Positions 8,783 to 18,466 of a stretch of DNA of 64,000 bases are shown here, piece after piece (positions within the stretch are counted from its first letter, which is position 1; every line of letters begins with the position of its first letter). The translations under genes were made by a program, and so were the position numbers. Source of the stretch: Planctomycetales bacterium (GTDB lineage Bacteria > Planctomycetota > Planctomycetia > Planctomycetales > Planctomycetaceae); contig JANQPT010000051.1 of NCBI GenBank assembly GCA_028285345.1, positions 124,001 to 188,000 of the forward strand, read 5' to 3'. The notes under the pieces were generated by a model that searched no databases, had not been told where the DNA came from, and saw only the letters and a list, made by a program, of their open reading frames with translations.

Positions 8783-10573
8783 CTAATTGCTCAGCAGAGG
8801 ACATTCGCGCAAGCGGCGCTCGATCTCTGCTTCGAGTTTACGGTAGCCCGCTCCTCCGATGCCGCCGTAGCGGGTTTGCAACTCGTTAGCGCTAAGTCCC
8901 TCGGGCAGACCGGCTGCTGTGGGGAAGAAATCTTCCAGCGTGACTTCCTCCGCGAATGCGTTCTGCATCCGGCGCGCTGCGTCGACGTCATCGAGGGCGG
9001 CTTTGGAAAATTGCGCGCCGGCACGGTCGGCCAGCAAATCGCCGAACGAGAATCCACTGCCCCCGTCGGAGTCCAGGTCCTCTTTGAGCACTCCGAGCAA
9101 ATCACTCGTGCTGTTATCGGACAGAACCACCAGAGCGGCGCTGACGCAGAAGTGCTTGGTCCAGTCGCTGCGTCCGCGCATTGTCACGTGGCCGATCCGA
9201 TCTTTGGCAGCCGCCAGATGGCGGGTTGCGTCGCGCGAACCTGACAGATCGGCGACGCGATGATGCCCAAGTAGGATGCCCAACGACAACAATGCCGCCC
9301 GATTCTCCAGCAACGGGTCGCCGGCGGCGGACCGGCTTTGGGCCAGCTGGAATGCGGAAGTCATTGCTGCGACCATTCGTTGATCGCCCTGTGGCCATCG
9401 ATCGGCGTCCTCGACCAAGTGATTCAGATAGTCTCCCGTTGCGCTGACCAATTCGGGAGATACCCCCAGTTTGGCTTGCAGCGACGGCAAGACTTCTTCG
9501 CGAATCGTCTCGCGATCACCTTCGAGAATGACCTTGGCATCGGCCACTTCAAGTTTCTTGAACGATCCGACAATCTTCCAAATTTCGTCATCCTGTTTGA
9601 GCAGGGACAGCACCCCTCGAGAGAGCGAATTGCAGAGAAATCTTGGCAGCCCGATCCGGCCAACTTGCAGCTGATCGATCTGCAGGCGCGGACGTCCTTC
9701 GTCGATGCCGATCCGCCAGGTGGTCTGCATATTGACATACCGTTTCGGGAACTGCGGGATGGAGATCGTCTGTGTGGACTGCGCAGTGATCTTGCCGTCG
9801 TCCAACCGCAAATTCACGTTGGGATCGGCGCCGGCGAGTTCCAGCCCCCACGCTGCGAGCGATTTGACATCCGATTCGCGGAGGACAAGTCGGTGGACAT
9901 CGTCCTCTCCGTTTTGCGTTGATCGCTGAATCAACTTGGTGATCCGACGTTTTTCCGCCGAGGTGATGCCGACGCTGTTGGTCTCCAACGGCTCGGCGTC
10001 AGTGGCCAGGTACGCTACAACGCCCAAGAAAATCACAAACAGTAGCAGGTGCGTCATTGACCAAACGCACAGGCTGATGATGCCCTTCTTGCCGCGGAGC
10101 GATGCGGATCCGATGATCATGCCTGTTAAGGCACCCAATAACGGAATCGCCATTTGTGCTGACCCGGGCATTTGGCCCAATTCCACTCCGCGGACCACAG
10201 TCGTCAACCCCATGCCGACAAACAAGATGGCCAGCTTTCGACGAAACGAAGATCGGGGTGTCCGCGGTTTGCCGGCCGCCATCAATACCAAAAACCCGAT
10301 CACAAAGTAGAGGCCGGCCAGGGCGGCCGCCGCGACCGCAAACTGTTTTAGCGATTCCCAGATTGCCGCGCGCGTGCTCAAATTCCAGACAACGTCCGTC
10401 GTTGACGGCATGTACTGCAGCAGAAGGTCGCGATACCACCACAGGGAGAACAGATATCCGACTAATGCCAGCCGTCCCAACCAGCGGCCGATGGGGACTC
10501 GGCGGCGGACGATACTCTTCCGCTGAGCGACAATATCAATATCGTTTTTGGGTTCGCTGTTTGCCGTCGACAT
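8783..10573 (-). CDS. Hypothetical multi-pass membrane protein with large soluble C-terminal region
   Basis: I took the ATG at 10573 (MSTANSEPK), giving 596 residues; the frame is open further upstream, but that part is basic and unlike a protein start. Five hydrophobic segments lie within residues 25-200, including LALVGYLFSLWWY, FAVAAAALAGLYFVIGFLVLMA, MAIPLLGALTGMIIG and LCVWSMTHLLLFVIFLGVVAYLA. A hydrophilic region of about 390 residues follows. Its first part (VLRESDVKSLAAWGLEL to LQVGRIGLPRFL) looks like a compact beta-rich domain and the rest looks helical. I do not recognise the family. The gene is divergent from the repeat lipoprotein at 11038 and the two may share a control region. 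Confidence 0.75.
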   Translation of the reverse strand: MSTANSEPKNDIDIVAQRKSIVRRRVPIGRWLGRLALVGYLFSLWWYRDLLLQYMPSTTDVVWNLSTRAAIWESLKQFAVAAAALAGLYFVIGFLVLMAAGKPRTPRSSFRRKLAILFVGMGLTTVVRGVELGQMPGSAQMAIPLLGALTGMIIGSASLRGKKGIISLCVWSMTHLLLFVIFLGVVAYLATDAEPLETNSVGITSAEKRRITKLIQRSTQNGEDDVHRLVLRESDVKSLAAWGLELAGADPNVNLRLDDGKITAQSTQTISIPQFPKRYVNMQTTWRIGIDEGRPRLQIDQLQVGRIGLPRFLCNSLSRGVLSLLKQDDEIWKIVGSFKKLEVADAKVILEGDRETIREEVLPSLQAKLGVSPELVSATGDYLNHLVEDADRWPQGDQRMVAAMTSAFQLAQSRSAAGDPLLENRAALLSLGILLGHHRVADLSGSRDATRHLAAAKDRIGHVTMRGRSDWTKHFCVSAALVVLSDNSTSDLLGVLKEDLDSDGGSGFSFGDLLADRAGAQFSKAALDDVDAARRMQNAFAEEVTLEDFFPTAAGLPEGLSANELQTRYGGIGGAGYRKLEAEIERRLRECPLLSN

Positions 10574-11037
10574 AATCGGTGAGTATCCAGTGGCCCGACG
10601 TCTATGACGGGTCAACTTCGAGGCAACTCCCTGCTGCCAGGAGATGTCTACGCGAATTCCTGGTTGCCATGCCGTCACGGTTTTCCGCGTGCGGTAAGCG
10701 TGCGGACTGGCAATCGCACAATCATTCGCTGCAGGAACTACGCCCGTCAATCCGAAAAACGTGAAAAATCGGAACTCGGAGCGGAACAGATTCTCTCAAA
10801 TCGACTCCATCCGACTGCGACCTCATCACGAGTATACCATCTGTCTCCGCCTTCCGGCGGTCCTGCAGCGCAGCGGTGACGAGCGCCGATGCGCGGTCTT
10901 GACGGGATATCGAAAATCTGCGAGAAACCCGCCCGCCTCATCTCTCTCAACACAATCTCACACTTCTAGCCAATCTCATTATCGGGCGACGCCATCTCGC
11001 AAGGGATCAATTGCGCGTCGGTCCAAGGATCGCCGGT
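10574..11037. other. Divergent intergenic region
   Basis: The 464 bases separate the membrane-protein gene (minus) and the repeat lipoprotein gene (plus) and should hold both promoters. A small CCGCC/GGCGG hairpin occurs near 10850. No gene is supported. Confidence 0.4.
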
Positions 11038-13005
11038 ATGAATTACAGCGCGAAAACGATCGTTCTGTTGACTTCGTTGATGATCAGCCAGGGTTGTGCC
11101 AATACCGTAGAAATGCGAACCATCTCGCAATGGATGGCTGAACTCGAAGAGGAGGACTTGGCGCAGGTCCGGGACCGCAGTTCTCAAAAACTCGACGATA
11201 TGGCGTTTCCGCTCTCGGGACGGGTCGAACCCTTTGCCGCTGTTGAGGTGCTGAAACTGCCGAAGGGCCAACTGGACATCAAAAAGGTCGAAGGGGATGA
11301 CGCCGAGAAAAAGGTGCTTGTCGAAATCAAGGAGAAAAAAGAGAAACGCGCCATCACCCGCAAACTCGTCTTCAAACTGATTCGCGATGGACAATCCGGC
11401 AAGTGGGTCGTCGACGATGTCTACCGGCCGGAAAAAATCCGCGGCGGCGATACCGCCTATCGCTCGATCGCCCAGCAAATGAGTCTGTTGCTTGCTGTGC
11501 AGGAATTTGAACAGGTCTGGAGTCAGGGTGATCGCGAAGACGTCTTGAGCGGTTGTTCCCCGCGTTTGGCGCGCGTGTTGGCGGATTTGCCGCCGGCAGA
11601 CTTAGGCCACATCTTGTCCAAGATTCACGGCAAGCATTCCCTCTCCGGAAAGTTTAAACCGCAAGCGCGGATGTCGAACGACACCGCCGAAATCTCTTTC
11701 CGCAAAAACGGTCGCACGATCGTCGCCGCATTTCGACAGTTCGACGGACAATGGAAGGTCGACGACGTTGCCGCGAAGTCATCCCGCAAGTCCGACAGCG
11801 GCGAGACGGAGATCACATCGGTGCAGGATTTGGCCAAGGTCTTGGTCACAGCCAATACATTTCGCGACGCCTACGAGCGCAAGGACAAGCAGGCATTGTC
11901 CAAGATTTGCACGGTCCAGTTTTTCCAGGGCGCCCTGGAAACATCTGATTTGAGCGCGTTTCCCTTGCCCGAAGTTTCGAACGGCGAGGGCAACAACGCA
12001 GATATCAAAATCATTCAGGGACGTGCCGACTACGTGGTCAAGGGCGAGCGGGAGGTCCTGCAGATCAGTCTCGTTCGTAGTCAGGACGACACGCCGGGCG
12101 CACCCCGCATCTATCATGTCGATGACGTGACTGTGTTTGACTGGAATCATCGCCAGGAAAAGAAACTGGCGGCCGTGTTTACCGCTCACCAGGCGATGCG
12201 GATCTACAGCGCCGCGCTGGCGGATCGTGACCTCAACATGTTGGAGTTCTACTCCACGCGCGACTTTCAACAGCGGGCCTGGAAACGGCTGAATTCCGAG
12301 TCGATCCATTCGATTCCTCTCGATGATATTCCCGCCGTGGTACCGGTTGTCGAGAACACTGTTTTTCAAGGACCGCTGACGGAGATTACGGTCAATCAAG
12401 GCGGCCGGCCCGTGACGTATGTGCTCCGCGCACTGCGCGGCAAGATGAAAGTGGACGACGTGCTCTTTCCTGCCGTCGGTCGGCCGGATTCACTGAAGGA
12501 AACAATCGAATTGTTGCTGCCAATCCACGAATTCGCCGCGGGATTAGAATCGGGCGATTTGAATCAAGTCGCCGAATTCTCGACGCGGGAGTTCAACGGA
12601 TCGGTGTGGAGTCAGTGCCGCAGGATTCCGCAGTTAGGTTTTCCCGCGGCTGATCACTTACGAACAACGCTGCAGCGAGTGGAGAATACGAATCCCGAAC
12701 ACGTCCAAGTGATTCTGGGCAACCAGAATCTTGGCGCGATCGTCTGGCTGCTCAAGCAGAACCATGCCTATCGGGTGGACGATGTCCGGATCATTCGCGG
12801 GCCGGATCAAATTCAAGACCAGGTTCAGCTCAAACGGCACGTGCGCCTGGCATTGGCCGAGGGCAAACAAGAAACTGGTGAGGATCAGCAAGTGGTCCCC
12901 GCCGACTTTGAGGTGATCGGCGAAGAGATGTTTCCGGAGAGCTTGGGAAGCAGCGCACCGGTTCAGCAAGCGACCGAAGAGCCGCCCGTCTTGCGTCGTC
13001 CGTAA
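11038..13005 (+). CDS. Lipoprotein with five tandem NTF2/SnoaL-like repeats ending in VDDV
   Basis: The ATG at 11038 was chosen because AAGGA lies just upstream and it gives a lipoprotein-type signal, LLTSLMISQGC, with Cys as the likely lipidated residue. The mature protein is built from five repeats of about 110-120 residues. Each contains a helical segment of the type (G/K/R)D(L/K)..(L/V)....(T/S)..F, and each ends in a beta strand with VDDV at about residues 124, 241, 361, 472 and 580. This periodicity resembles tandem NTF2-like/SnoaL-like domains, so a cell-surface or periplasmic binding scaffold is inferred. The C-terminal 40 residues are acidic and unstructured. No family was recognised by name. 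Confidence 0.8.
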   Translation: MNYSAKTIVLLTSLMISQGCANTVEMRTISQWMAELEEEDLAQVRDRSSQKLDDMAFPLSGRVEPFAAVEVLKLPKGQLDIKKVEGDDAEKKVLVEIKEKKEKRAITRKLVFKLIRDGQSGKWVVDDVYRPEKIRGGDTAYRSIAQQMSLLLAVQEFEQVWSQGDREDVLSGCSPRLARVLADLPPADLGHILSKIHGKHSLSGKFKPQARMSNDTAEISFRKNGRTIVAAFRQFDGQWKVDDVAAKSSRKSDSGETEITSVQDLAKVLVTANTFRDAYERKDKQALSKICTVQFFQGALETSDLSAFPLPEVSNGEGNNADIKIIQGRADYVVKGEREVLQISLVRSQDDTPGAPRIYHVDDVTVFDWNHRQEKKLAAVFTAHQAMRIYSAALADRDLNMLEFYSTRDFQQRAWKRLNSESIHSIPLDDIPAVVPVVENTVFQGPLTEITVNQGGRPVTYVLRALRGKMKVDDVLFPAVGRPDSLKETIELLLPIHEFAAGLESGDLNQVAEFSTREFNGSVWSQCRRIPQLGFPAADHLRTTLQRVENTNPEHVQVILGNQNLGAIVWLLKQNHAYRVDDVRIIRGPDQIQDQVQLKRHVRLALAEGKQETGEDQQVVPADFEVIGEEMFPESLGSSAPVQQATEEPPVLRRP

Positions 13006-13009
13006 GAAG

Positions 13010-13294
13010 TCACTCCCAAGTGACGACCGTTAGTTCGCCTTTGATCTTCGCCGCCTGGCGCGAGGGTCCGGCGGCTGCCGCTGCCGTTTCTGGTTTCAAT
13101 CGGGTGAAAGCCGTGCGCGCCTTGCACGGCTGCTGAATCGGCAACGCGCCGTGTCGTCGGCGAGACCGCTCTTGCTCACTCTGCAGCACCATCCGGCGAT
13201 GCCCATCGCGCGCCAAATGCGTTCTACGACGACCGCCGTTCAAGGTCGATTTGCCGCCGAATTGAACCGGCGCCCTGCGTTTAACGCAGGACAC
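13010..13294 (-). CDS. Possible small basic hypothetical protein
   Basis: A 94-codon minus-strand frame ends five bases past the preceding plus-strand gene. The product is Arg-rich in the middle, with a more ordinary C-terminus (AFTRLKPE ... IKGELTVVTWE). Its start codon abuts a perfect 17-base palindrome (13274-13290), and no ribosome binding site was seen. It could be a genuine small protein or a chance frame in a structured intergenic region; I lean slightly to the latter. Confidence 0.3.
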   Translation of the reverse strand: MSCVKRRAPVQFGGKSTLNGGRRRTHLARDGHRRMVLQSEQERSRRRHGALPIQQPCKARTAFTRLKPETAAAAAGPSRQAAKIKGELTVVTWE

Positions 13295-13327
13295 TCTGCG
13301 CGCCGACCGCTTAGCGCGTCGCGCTAA
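13274..13327. repeat. Pair of adjacent palindromes
   Basis: CCTGCGTT-t-AACGCAGG at 13274-13290 is a perfect 8-bp-stem palindrome. TTAGCGC-gtc-GCGCTAA at 13311-13327 is a perfect 7-bp-stem hairpin. They lie 20 bases apart in the 536-base gap between 13005 and 13542. They could be part of a REP-like element or a terminator for the gene ending at 13005. Confidence 0.55.
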
Positions 13328-13541
13328 CCTAGCTTAACACGACCGGCGACGCGCTCGATTGGTGCCATCTTCTAACGGTTGTCATGTCAATGGGTTACGT
13401 CATTGGCTGTGTTGAGTCACTCCCTTTGGCACGCAAATTCCTTAATTGAAGCAGAACTAACCCTGTTCACATGTTTCACCAAGCCGGTTGTTTCACCATC
13501 CCAGCTCTTCTCAAGGACAAGATTCTCAGGAACTCGATGCG

Positions 13542-14291
13542 ATGAAAAAGATCACACTAACACTCGTCACTGCCTCGCTCGTTGCGATTTGCTCACTCCC
13601 CGTTCAGGCAGGTCTGATTGACTTTGAAACGGGATTCTCCGATCTCCAACCCGTCAGTTCGATCAATACCGGCGACAACGTTGTGGGTATCGAGATTTCA
13701 AGCGGCGGCGGCGGATTCATTGCCGAAGTTGGGTCGCCGCGGACCTCGTTCCGTAACATCAACGCGGTCGACGACGCCGATGCACCCGCCGGCGGTTTTG
13801 GAGGCAACTTCTTCTTGAACGACGAAAGCCTCAACGTCAATGAAAACGGCCAAGTCATCGGTCCGATGGCGGCCAACGACTACACCTTCACATTCGAGAA
13901 CGCGATCCTCAGCCTCGAACTGGATGTTTACGACTATCGTCAAGAGTTCGGACCGGCTCCGGGTGATTCCGTGACGCTGAGCCTCTTCGAAGACTTGGGG
14001 CAGACGACGCTCGTCGGCCAAGCGAGCTACACGCTTCCGGACACGCCGCTGGAAGACGGTAACGTGATCCACCTGTCAGTTGACCAGTTGCTGTCGACGG
14101 CGTTAGTTGCCACGTTGACGTTCACCGGAACCGACAACGGCGTCGGCGTCGACAACATCGCCTTCGAATCAACCGAACCGCCCCCGATCAACCCGGTTCC
14201 CGAACCTTCTTCGATGGTTCTGCTGGGCATCGGCTCCCTGGGACTGCTCGGTTACGGCTACCGACGCAAGAAGGCCGCCAAGAAAGACTAA
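13542..14291 (+). CDS. PEP-CTERM sorting domain protein
   Basis: The 249-residue exported protein starts at the ATG of MKKITLTLVTASLVAICSLPVQAG, a clear signal peptide; the frame continues upstream but without signal character. The middle is a beta-rich domain beginning LIDFETGFSDLQP, similar in style to other PEP-CTERM surface proteins that start with an FE-G motif. The C-terminus has the full sorting signal: PVPEPSS, then a hydrophobic helix (MVLLGIGSLGLLGYGY), then RRKKAAKKD. In known systems an exosortase cleaves near PEP and the protein enters the extracellular matrix. No exosortase is in this window. A rho-independent terminator follows at 14350. Confidence 0.93.
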   Translation: MKKITLTLVTASLVAICSLPVQAGLIDFETGFSDLQPVSSINTGDNVVGIEISSGGGGFIAEVGSPRTSFRNINAVDDADAPAGGFGGNFFLNDESLNVNENGQVIGPMAANDYTFTFENAILSLELDVYDYRQEFGPAPGDSVTLSLFEDLGQTTLVGQASYTLPDTPLEDGNVIHLSVDQLLSTALVATLTFTGTDNGVGVDNIAFESTEPPPINPVPEPSSMVLLGIGSLGLLGYGYRRKKAAKKD

Positions 14292-14349
14292 CGATGCATT
14301 AGTTCGAACCAAAACGAATGCGGGCCAACCGCGACTCATCGTGTCGAAA

Positions 14350-14392
14350 AACAGCGGGCGAACAACTTAGTTCGTCCGCTGTTTTCTGTTTG
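14350..14392 (+). terminator. Rho-independent terminator after the PEP-CTERM gene
   Basis: A stem of about 13 bp is formed by AACAGCGGGCGAAC (about 14350-14363) and GTTCGTCCGCTGTT (about 14370-14383) around a six-base loop. T-rich sequence (TTCTGTTT) follows. It lies about 60 bases after the PEP-CTERM stop and, because the next gene is convergent, may serve both directions. Confidence 0.85.
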
Positions 14393-14425
14393 CCACTGTT
14401 ATTCGCGGACCAACAAACGGGAACG

Positions 14426-16924
14426 CTACTGAGAGTCCTCTGATTCGTCGATCCAGGACCAACGGCACTCGTAGCGGTGATTGGCATCGGGGTGGATCAA
14501 CCGAAACATGGCGATCGAGCCGAAGGGGATTTCGACCTTGGAGTCCGGCACGACGAGCTGCGCCTTGTCCGGCTCACCAATCGGAAAGCTGCTCACCTCG
14601 AACGAATTGTAAAGCCGGCCCTCAGGCATCAATACCCAGACCTGCGACAATCCGGTTTCCAATGGTAGCGAGAAGTAAAACCGTCCGGTGTTCTCCTTCA
14701 GTGTCGCGAATTCGTCGGTCACGTCGCCTTCCAGCAGCAACTCGACGTCATCACCGACCGGAACATGGGAAAAGTCGAGATCCAATTCCCACTGATATCG
14801 GCCGTCCTTAAGCTTCATTCGCCGAAAGACGGGATTCAGGCGATCGGCGGTCGCTTTGATTAGCAACTGTTCGTTGTGAGTTACGAGTTGAATACTTAAG
14901 TGCGGGTTATCCGGCGCCTTCTCCGTTCGGCGAATCGTGGCGCGCGTGTACATCGCGGTCGCGTTACCTTCTTGAGTCGGATCGGACCACTCGCGCAGAT
15001 CATAAATCCGCGCGTCGGAGACGACTTCGAACCCCTTCATCTGGGTCTCCTGGATGTGGTCCACTTCTTCAAACTTGCACGGCGGAAACGGGGGTGCCGG
15101 TCCCTCCTCCAATAGGGATAGAATCCGCTTATAGACAGGGCTCGATTCGGAGATTGCCGCCAGCACGGCCGCCTGTTGTTTTGATTTGCGATTGACCTCA
15201 ACGACTTGGTACGGCAGGTAAATCGCAATGGCGATGATCAGCGGTATCCAGACGTAGCTGGGCCAGTCTCGCAAATCGAACAGCGTACTCCAGACACGGC
15301 GTTGTGACGACGCCTGTAGCTCACGCGCGCGATCCGACGCCGACTCTTCATCGTTCAAATCAAATACAGGAGGCACCCGCTCGGTTCCATTTTCTGTTGA
15401 GGATGCCAGCGGATCCCATGCCGCGCCGCGCGGAATTTCCGTTTGCAGGAATTCCGCTTGTGATCGGCACGCTTTACGGGCTACGCAGTAGCCATGCTGG
15501 ACCAGCGCCGCTATTTCTAAATCGGAGAAACGGTCCATGTCGGTTCGGATCCGTGATGCCTGCCGTTGGATCGCCGGATGTGGAGCAGTCCGATCCTCGG
15601 ATCGATCAACCACATCCAAAATCGGACAGATCAGCACGCCCGCTGAGTTTTCGAACGCCTCCGCCTCCAACTGCCAAACGCGGTCCATCAGAATATCAGT
15701 TGCGCGCAGCGTGGTCCGCAATAACCCGCCCGCACGGCTGTTGGGATTGACTTTGAATTTCCCGGAGGCATCGCTTACCAAGATCCCGTCGAATTCCTGA
15801 CGACTCATCCGCAGACAGGGCTTGCCGATCACCTGCCGCAACGCCGACTCCACGATCTGCCGATTCAGCCACAGCCGGTCGTTCAATTCTGGTTGGCGGT
15901 TTGCTTCCACGACATAGTTCAACAGCGACTGCGCACCGGAGTCCGTCAGCTCCATGCCTTGAAAACTGGCCTCTCGGTAGAGCTCGTCGGTGCGGATAAT
16001 CTCCCACAACCCCTCGACAAGCGCATCCTGCACCCCGTCGACCGATACCGCGACTGTCGGTCCCCACTTCTGCGGTTCGTGCTTGGACAACTTTTCTCTC
16101 AAGCGCCGCAACGGAGTTTGCTCCGGCAGATTCTCTGCCGAAACTAGCGCCGACGTTGCATCTTCTAGTTCGAGAAAATCGTCTTTGCGCAGCGGAGTGA
16201 TTTCGCGAACCCACGATTGTTCAATACAGCGAAACATCCGTAGCCCGAGGTTGTCATACACGCCGCCGTCGGTGAACGCCTTCCGGTGAAACTCGCCTTC
16301 CTCGGCACCGACATCCCAGCCGTTGAGTTCCAAGGGCGGGAAGAAGCCGGGAAACGCCGACGATGCCGCCACCGCCATCGACACCGTTGCCAAACCCATT
16401 TCCACTCTTTCAAAGCGGTCTCTGCGGCCAGGCACGCGGCGCTGCAGCAGCAGGCCCCCTTTGTGGAATGAACACAAACAGCCTTCGCTCAAATTGGTGG
16501 AAAGGATGTGCAGCCGTGGACGATCGGGCAATTGAAAAAGGTTTGTGTCGCCGAACAAATACTTTTCGTAGTGTTTCTCCAGCAGCCCGGCTCGGGTCAA
16601 ACTCCTCCGGCTGCCCAAACGTAGGAGCCGCTGGCCCGAATTCAGCAACGCTGCGAATGGAAACCGCCGCACGATGCGGTTTCTGACGTCCAGTTGCACA
16701 TACCGCAATAACTCACTCGCCGCGTCCTCAAATTCCTCCTCAGACCCGCAGTAGCGGTCCCAATTGAGCGCCATGTGTGCCCCAATAATGCTTCCGCCCG
16801 AAACGGAAGTCATATGAGTCACTTTGCTTAGGATATTTGCGTCGCGCAGAAACCGAACCACGCCTAGGTGGTAGAGAACCGCACGAAACCCGCCGCCCGA
16901 TAAGGCCAATCCCAATCGCCGCAC
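14426..16924 (-). CDS. Patatin-like phospholipase with C-terminal membrane anchor and extra domain
   Basis: The 832-residue protein begins with a patatin fold. The oxyanion-hole motif GGGFRA is at residues 10-15, the nucleophile elbow SVSGGS at 40-45 (Ser42 predicted catalytic, with Ser instead of Gly at the first elbow position), and the catalytic Asp in FTDGGVYDNLG at 219. This family hydrolyses acyl chains of phospholipids. After the catalytic region (to about 480) there is a linker, one membrane segment at about 560-578 (WPSYVWIPLIIAIAIYLPYQ), then a segment of about 250 residues of beta-rich character with no recognised family. The protein starts MRRLGLALSGGG with no leader, so the patatin part is cytosolic and the C-terminal part is probably on the other side of the membrane. 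It is far longer than simple bacterial patatins (300-400 aa). Confidence 0.9.
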   Translation of the reverse strand: MRRLGLALSGGGFRAVLYHLGVVRFLRDANILSKVTHMTSVSGGSIIGAHMALNWDRYCGSEEEFEDAASELLRYVQLDVRNRIVRRFPFAALLNSGQRLLRLGSRRSLTRAGLLEKHYEKYLFGDTNLFQLPDRPRLHILSTNLSEGCLCSFHKGGLLLQRRVPGRRDRFERVEMGLATVSMAVAASSAFPGFFPPLELNGWDVGAEEGEFHRKAFTDGGVYDNLGLRMFRCIEQSWVREITPLRKDDFLELEDATSALVSAENLPEQTPLRRLREKLSKHEPQKWGPTVAVSVDGVQDALVEGLWEIIRTDELYREASFQGMELTDSGAQSLLNYVVEANRQPELNDRLWLNRQIVESALRQVIGKPCLRMSRQEFDGILVSDASGKFKVNPNSRAGGLLRTTLRATDILMDRVWQLEAEAFENSAGVLICPILDVVDRSEDRTAPHPAIQRQASRIRTDMDRFSDLEIAALVQHGYCVARKACRSQAEFLQTEIPRGAAWDPLASSTENGTERVPPVFDLNDEESASDRARELQASSQRRVWSTLFDLRDWPSYVWIPLIIAIAIYLPYQVVEVNRKSKQQAAVLAAISESSPVYKRILSLLEEGPAPPFPPCKFEEVDHIQETQMKGFEVVSDARIYDLREWSDPTQEGNATAMYTRATIRRTEKAPDNPHLSIQLVTHNEQLLIKATADRLNPVFRRMKLKDGRYQWELDLDFSHVPVGDDVELLLEGDVTDEFATLKENTGRFYFSLPLETGLSQVWVLMPEGRLYNSFEVSSFPIGEPDKAQLVVPDSKVEIPFGSIAMFRLIHPDANHRYECRWSWIDESEDSQ

Positions 16925-17112
16925 ATCAAAGCCCCCTGACGATCCAAACGTGTCACATAACGGCGCATTTCTATCATCCTACCTAATTTAAACGGGGTGT
17001 GCGGAAAGTTTATGTCGGGAAACCCCTCAATGCGGAGAAATTACCATTGTCGGACGGCTCCCAGCGGCGACGATTCCGGGCAGTCAACGATCAGGCCCCG
17101 CCAATCTGCGCG

Positions 17113-18126
17113 TCACTGCGGCGGATCTCCGGGAAGCACCATCTCCCGCGTCGGGACGACGATCACCTTGATCGTGACTTGTCGGTCGAGCACCTTGCGA
17201 ACCCTCTCACCCAGTTCCGCCAAGGGTGGGACATCGCCGTCTCCGCTGAGGAGCATTTCGATCTCGTCACCGTGCGCTTCTATACGATTCAATTCCAGGC
17301 CGGACTGCTTCAGCCAGTCACGAACAAGGTGTTTGCCGTGCATTTCCGCGAGCGCTTCGTTCGCGACGCGGTTTGACGTATATGCCAACGGGATGATCAC
17401 GATAAAAAATCCGATGATCACTGCTGCAAACGCGTGCCGCCGTCCGGCTGTGTTCATTCGATTGGTCGCGGCGGCGTTTAGTCCCAGAATTGCCAGCATG
17501 GCGCCACCGGCGAGTAGGATCGAAAAAAAGTTCGTCAGGAACAGCACTGACGATCCAAATGCAACCCGCCAGTGTCCCTCTGCGAGCCCCAGACCCGCCA
17601 CACACAAAGGGGGCACGAGCGCGATCGAGACCGCGACACCTGGCAACGAATCGGCCACGTCGTCGCGGCTCATCGCAAAAGCGCCTGCCGCACCGGACGC
17701 CAGCGCGACGGCGAGATCAATCGTGCTCGGCGAGATGCGATTGATGATTTGCCCGCTACTGCTATATCCGATGACCCCCGGATGAACCCATGCGCACACG
17801 CAGGCAATCAGAATCGTCGCCACGACGCCCACAGCAACCACCACGACCGAACCCGCGGCCCGGCGCATATCGCCCATCACGAGTGCCGCGGATGTTGCCA
17901 TGATCGGCTTCATCAGCGGCGCGATAATCATCGCTCCAATCACGGTTGCCGCAGAATCGCCTAATATGCCGTAAGTCGCGATGATCGCTGACAGAATCAG
18001 TAGCACAGCAAACCGCTCGAAATTCAGCCGTCGCTGAGTCCCCTCGAAGAACAGCTTGGCTTCAAATTTGGGCAAGTCCTCGGCGGTGAATCGGTTGTCT
18101 TTAACAATCTGCGGCAGTAGATCCAA
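17113..18126 (-). CDS. DUF389 integral membrane protein
   Basis: The 337-residue protein matches the DUF389 (TIGR00341-like) family. It has a short cytosolic N-terminus, then ERFAVLLILSAIIATYGILGDSAATVIGAMIIAPLMKPIM, the family's strongest signature. Several more membrane segments follow up to about residue 270 (VVVVAVGVVATILIACVCAW, IDLAVALASGAAGAFAM, VAVSIALVPPLCVAGLGLA, FAAVIIGFFIVIIPLAY). The C-terminal 70 residues are soluble. The function of DUF389 proteins is not established; a transport or sensing role is often assumed. It sits alone on the minus strand, 188 bases upstream of the patatin-like gene. Confidence 0.92.
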   Translation of the reverse strand: MDLLPQIVKDNRFTAEDLPKFEAKLFFEGTQRRLNFERFAVLLILSAIIATYGILGDSAATVIGAMIIAPLMKPIMATSAALVMGDMRRAAGSVVVVAVGVVATILIACVCAWVHPGVIGYSSSGQIINRISPSTIDLAVALASGAAGAFAMSRDDVADSLPGVAVSIALVPPLCVAGLGLAEGHWRVAFGSSVLFLTNFFSILLAGGAMLAILGLNAAATNRMNTAGRRHAFAAVIIGFFIVIIPLAYTSNRVANEALAEMHGKHLVRDWLKQSGLELNRIEAHGDEIEMLLSGDGDVPPLAELGERVRKVLDRQVTIKVIVVPTREMVLPGDPPQ

Positions 18127-18466
18127 CGCCCCGCCCCCTCAATCATTCGACTGGTTGCACCGGTCACACATTTGTTATGGATATCGTTGAACGCTCGACT
18201 TTCACATCAGTCCAAGATGGCCAGGAGACCGAATCGCCTTTTGGAATTCGAGCACCAGCAGGTATGTTCCGACCAGGAGCGAAGCGGCTGAACGGGTTGG
18301 TCCGATTTTGCCGGAGAAACGTTCAGTGCCCGAGCGCAATGAGGATACATCGCATGTGCCCCGGTTTTTGTGCCTGTGTGTTGTCAAAACTGATCGGACA
18401 ACGCCATGATCACGTGCGTCGTCATATTTGCATGAATGCATCGCCAGCACAGGCTTGAATCCGCCC
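18127..18466. other. Divergent intergenic region
   Basis: About 340 bases lie between the DUF389 gene (minus) and the isocitrate lyase/PEP mutase family gene (plus). No gene, hairpin with T-run or clear promoter was seen; both promoters should lie here. Confidence 0.4.
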
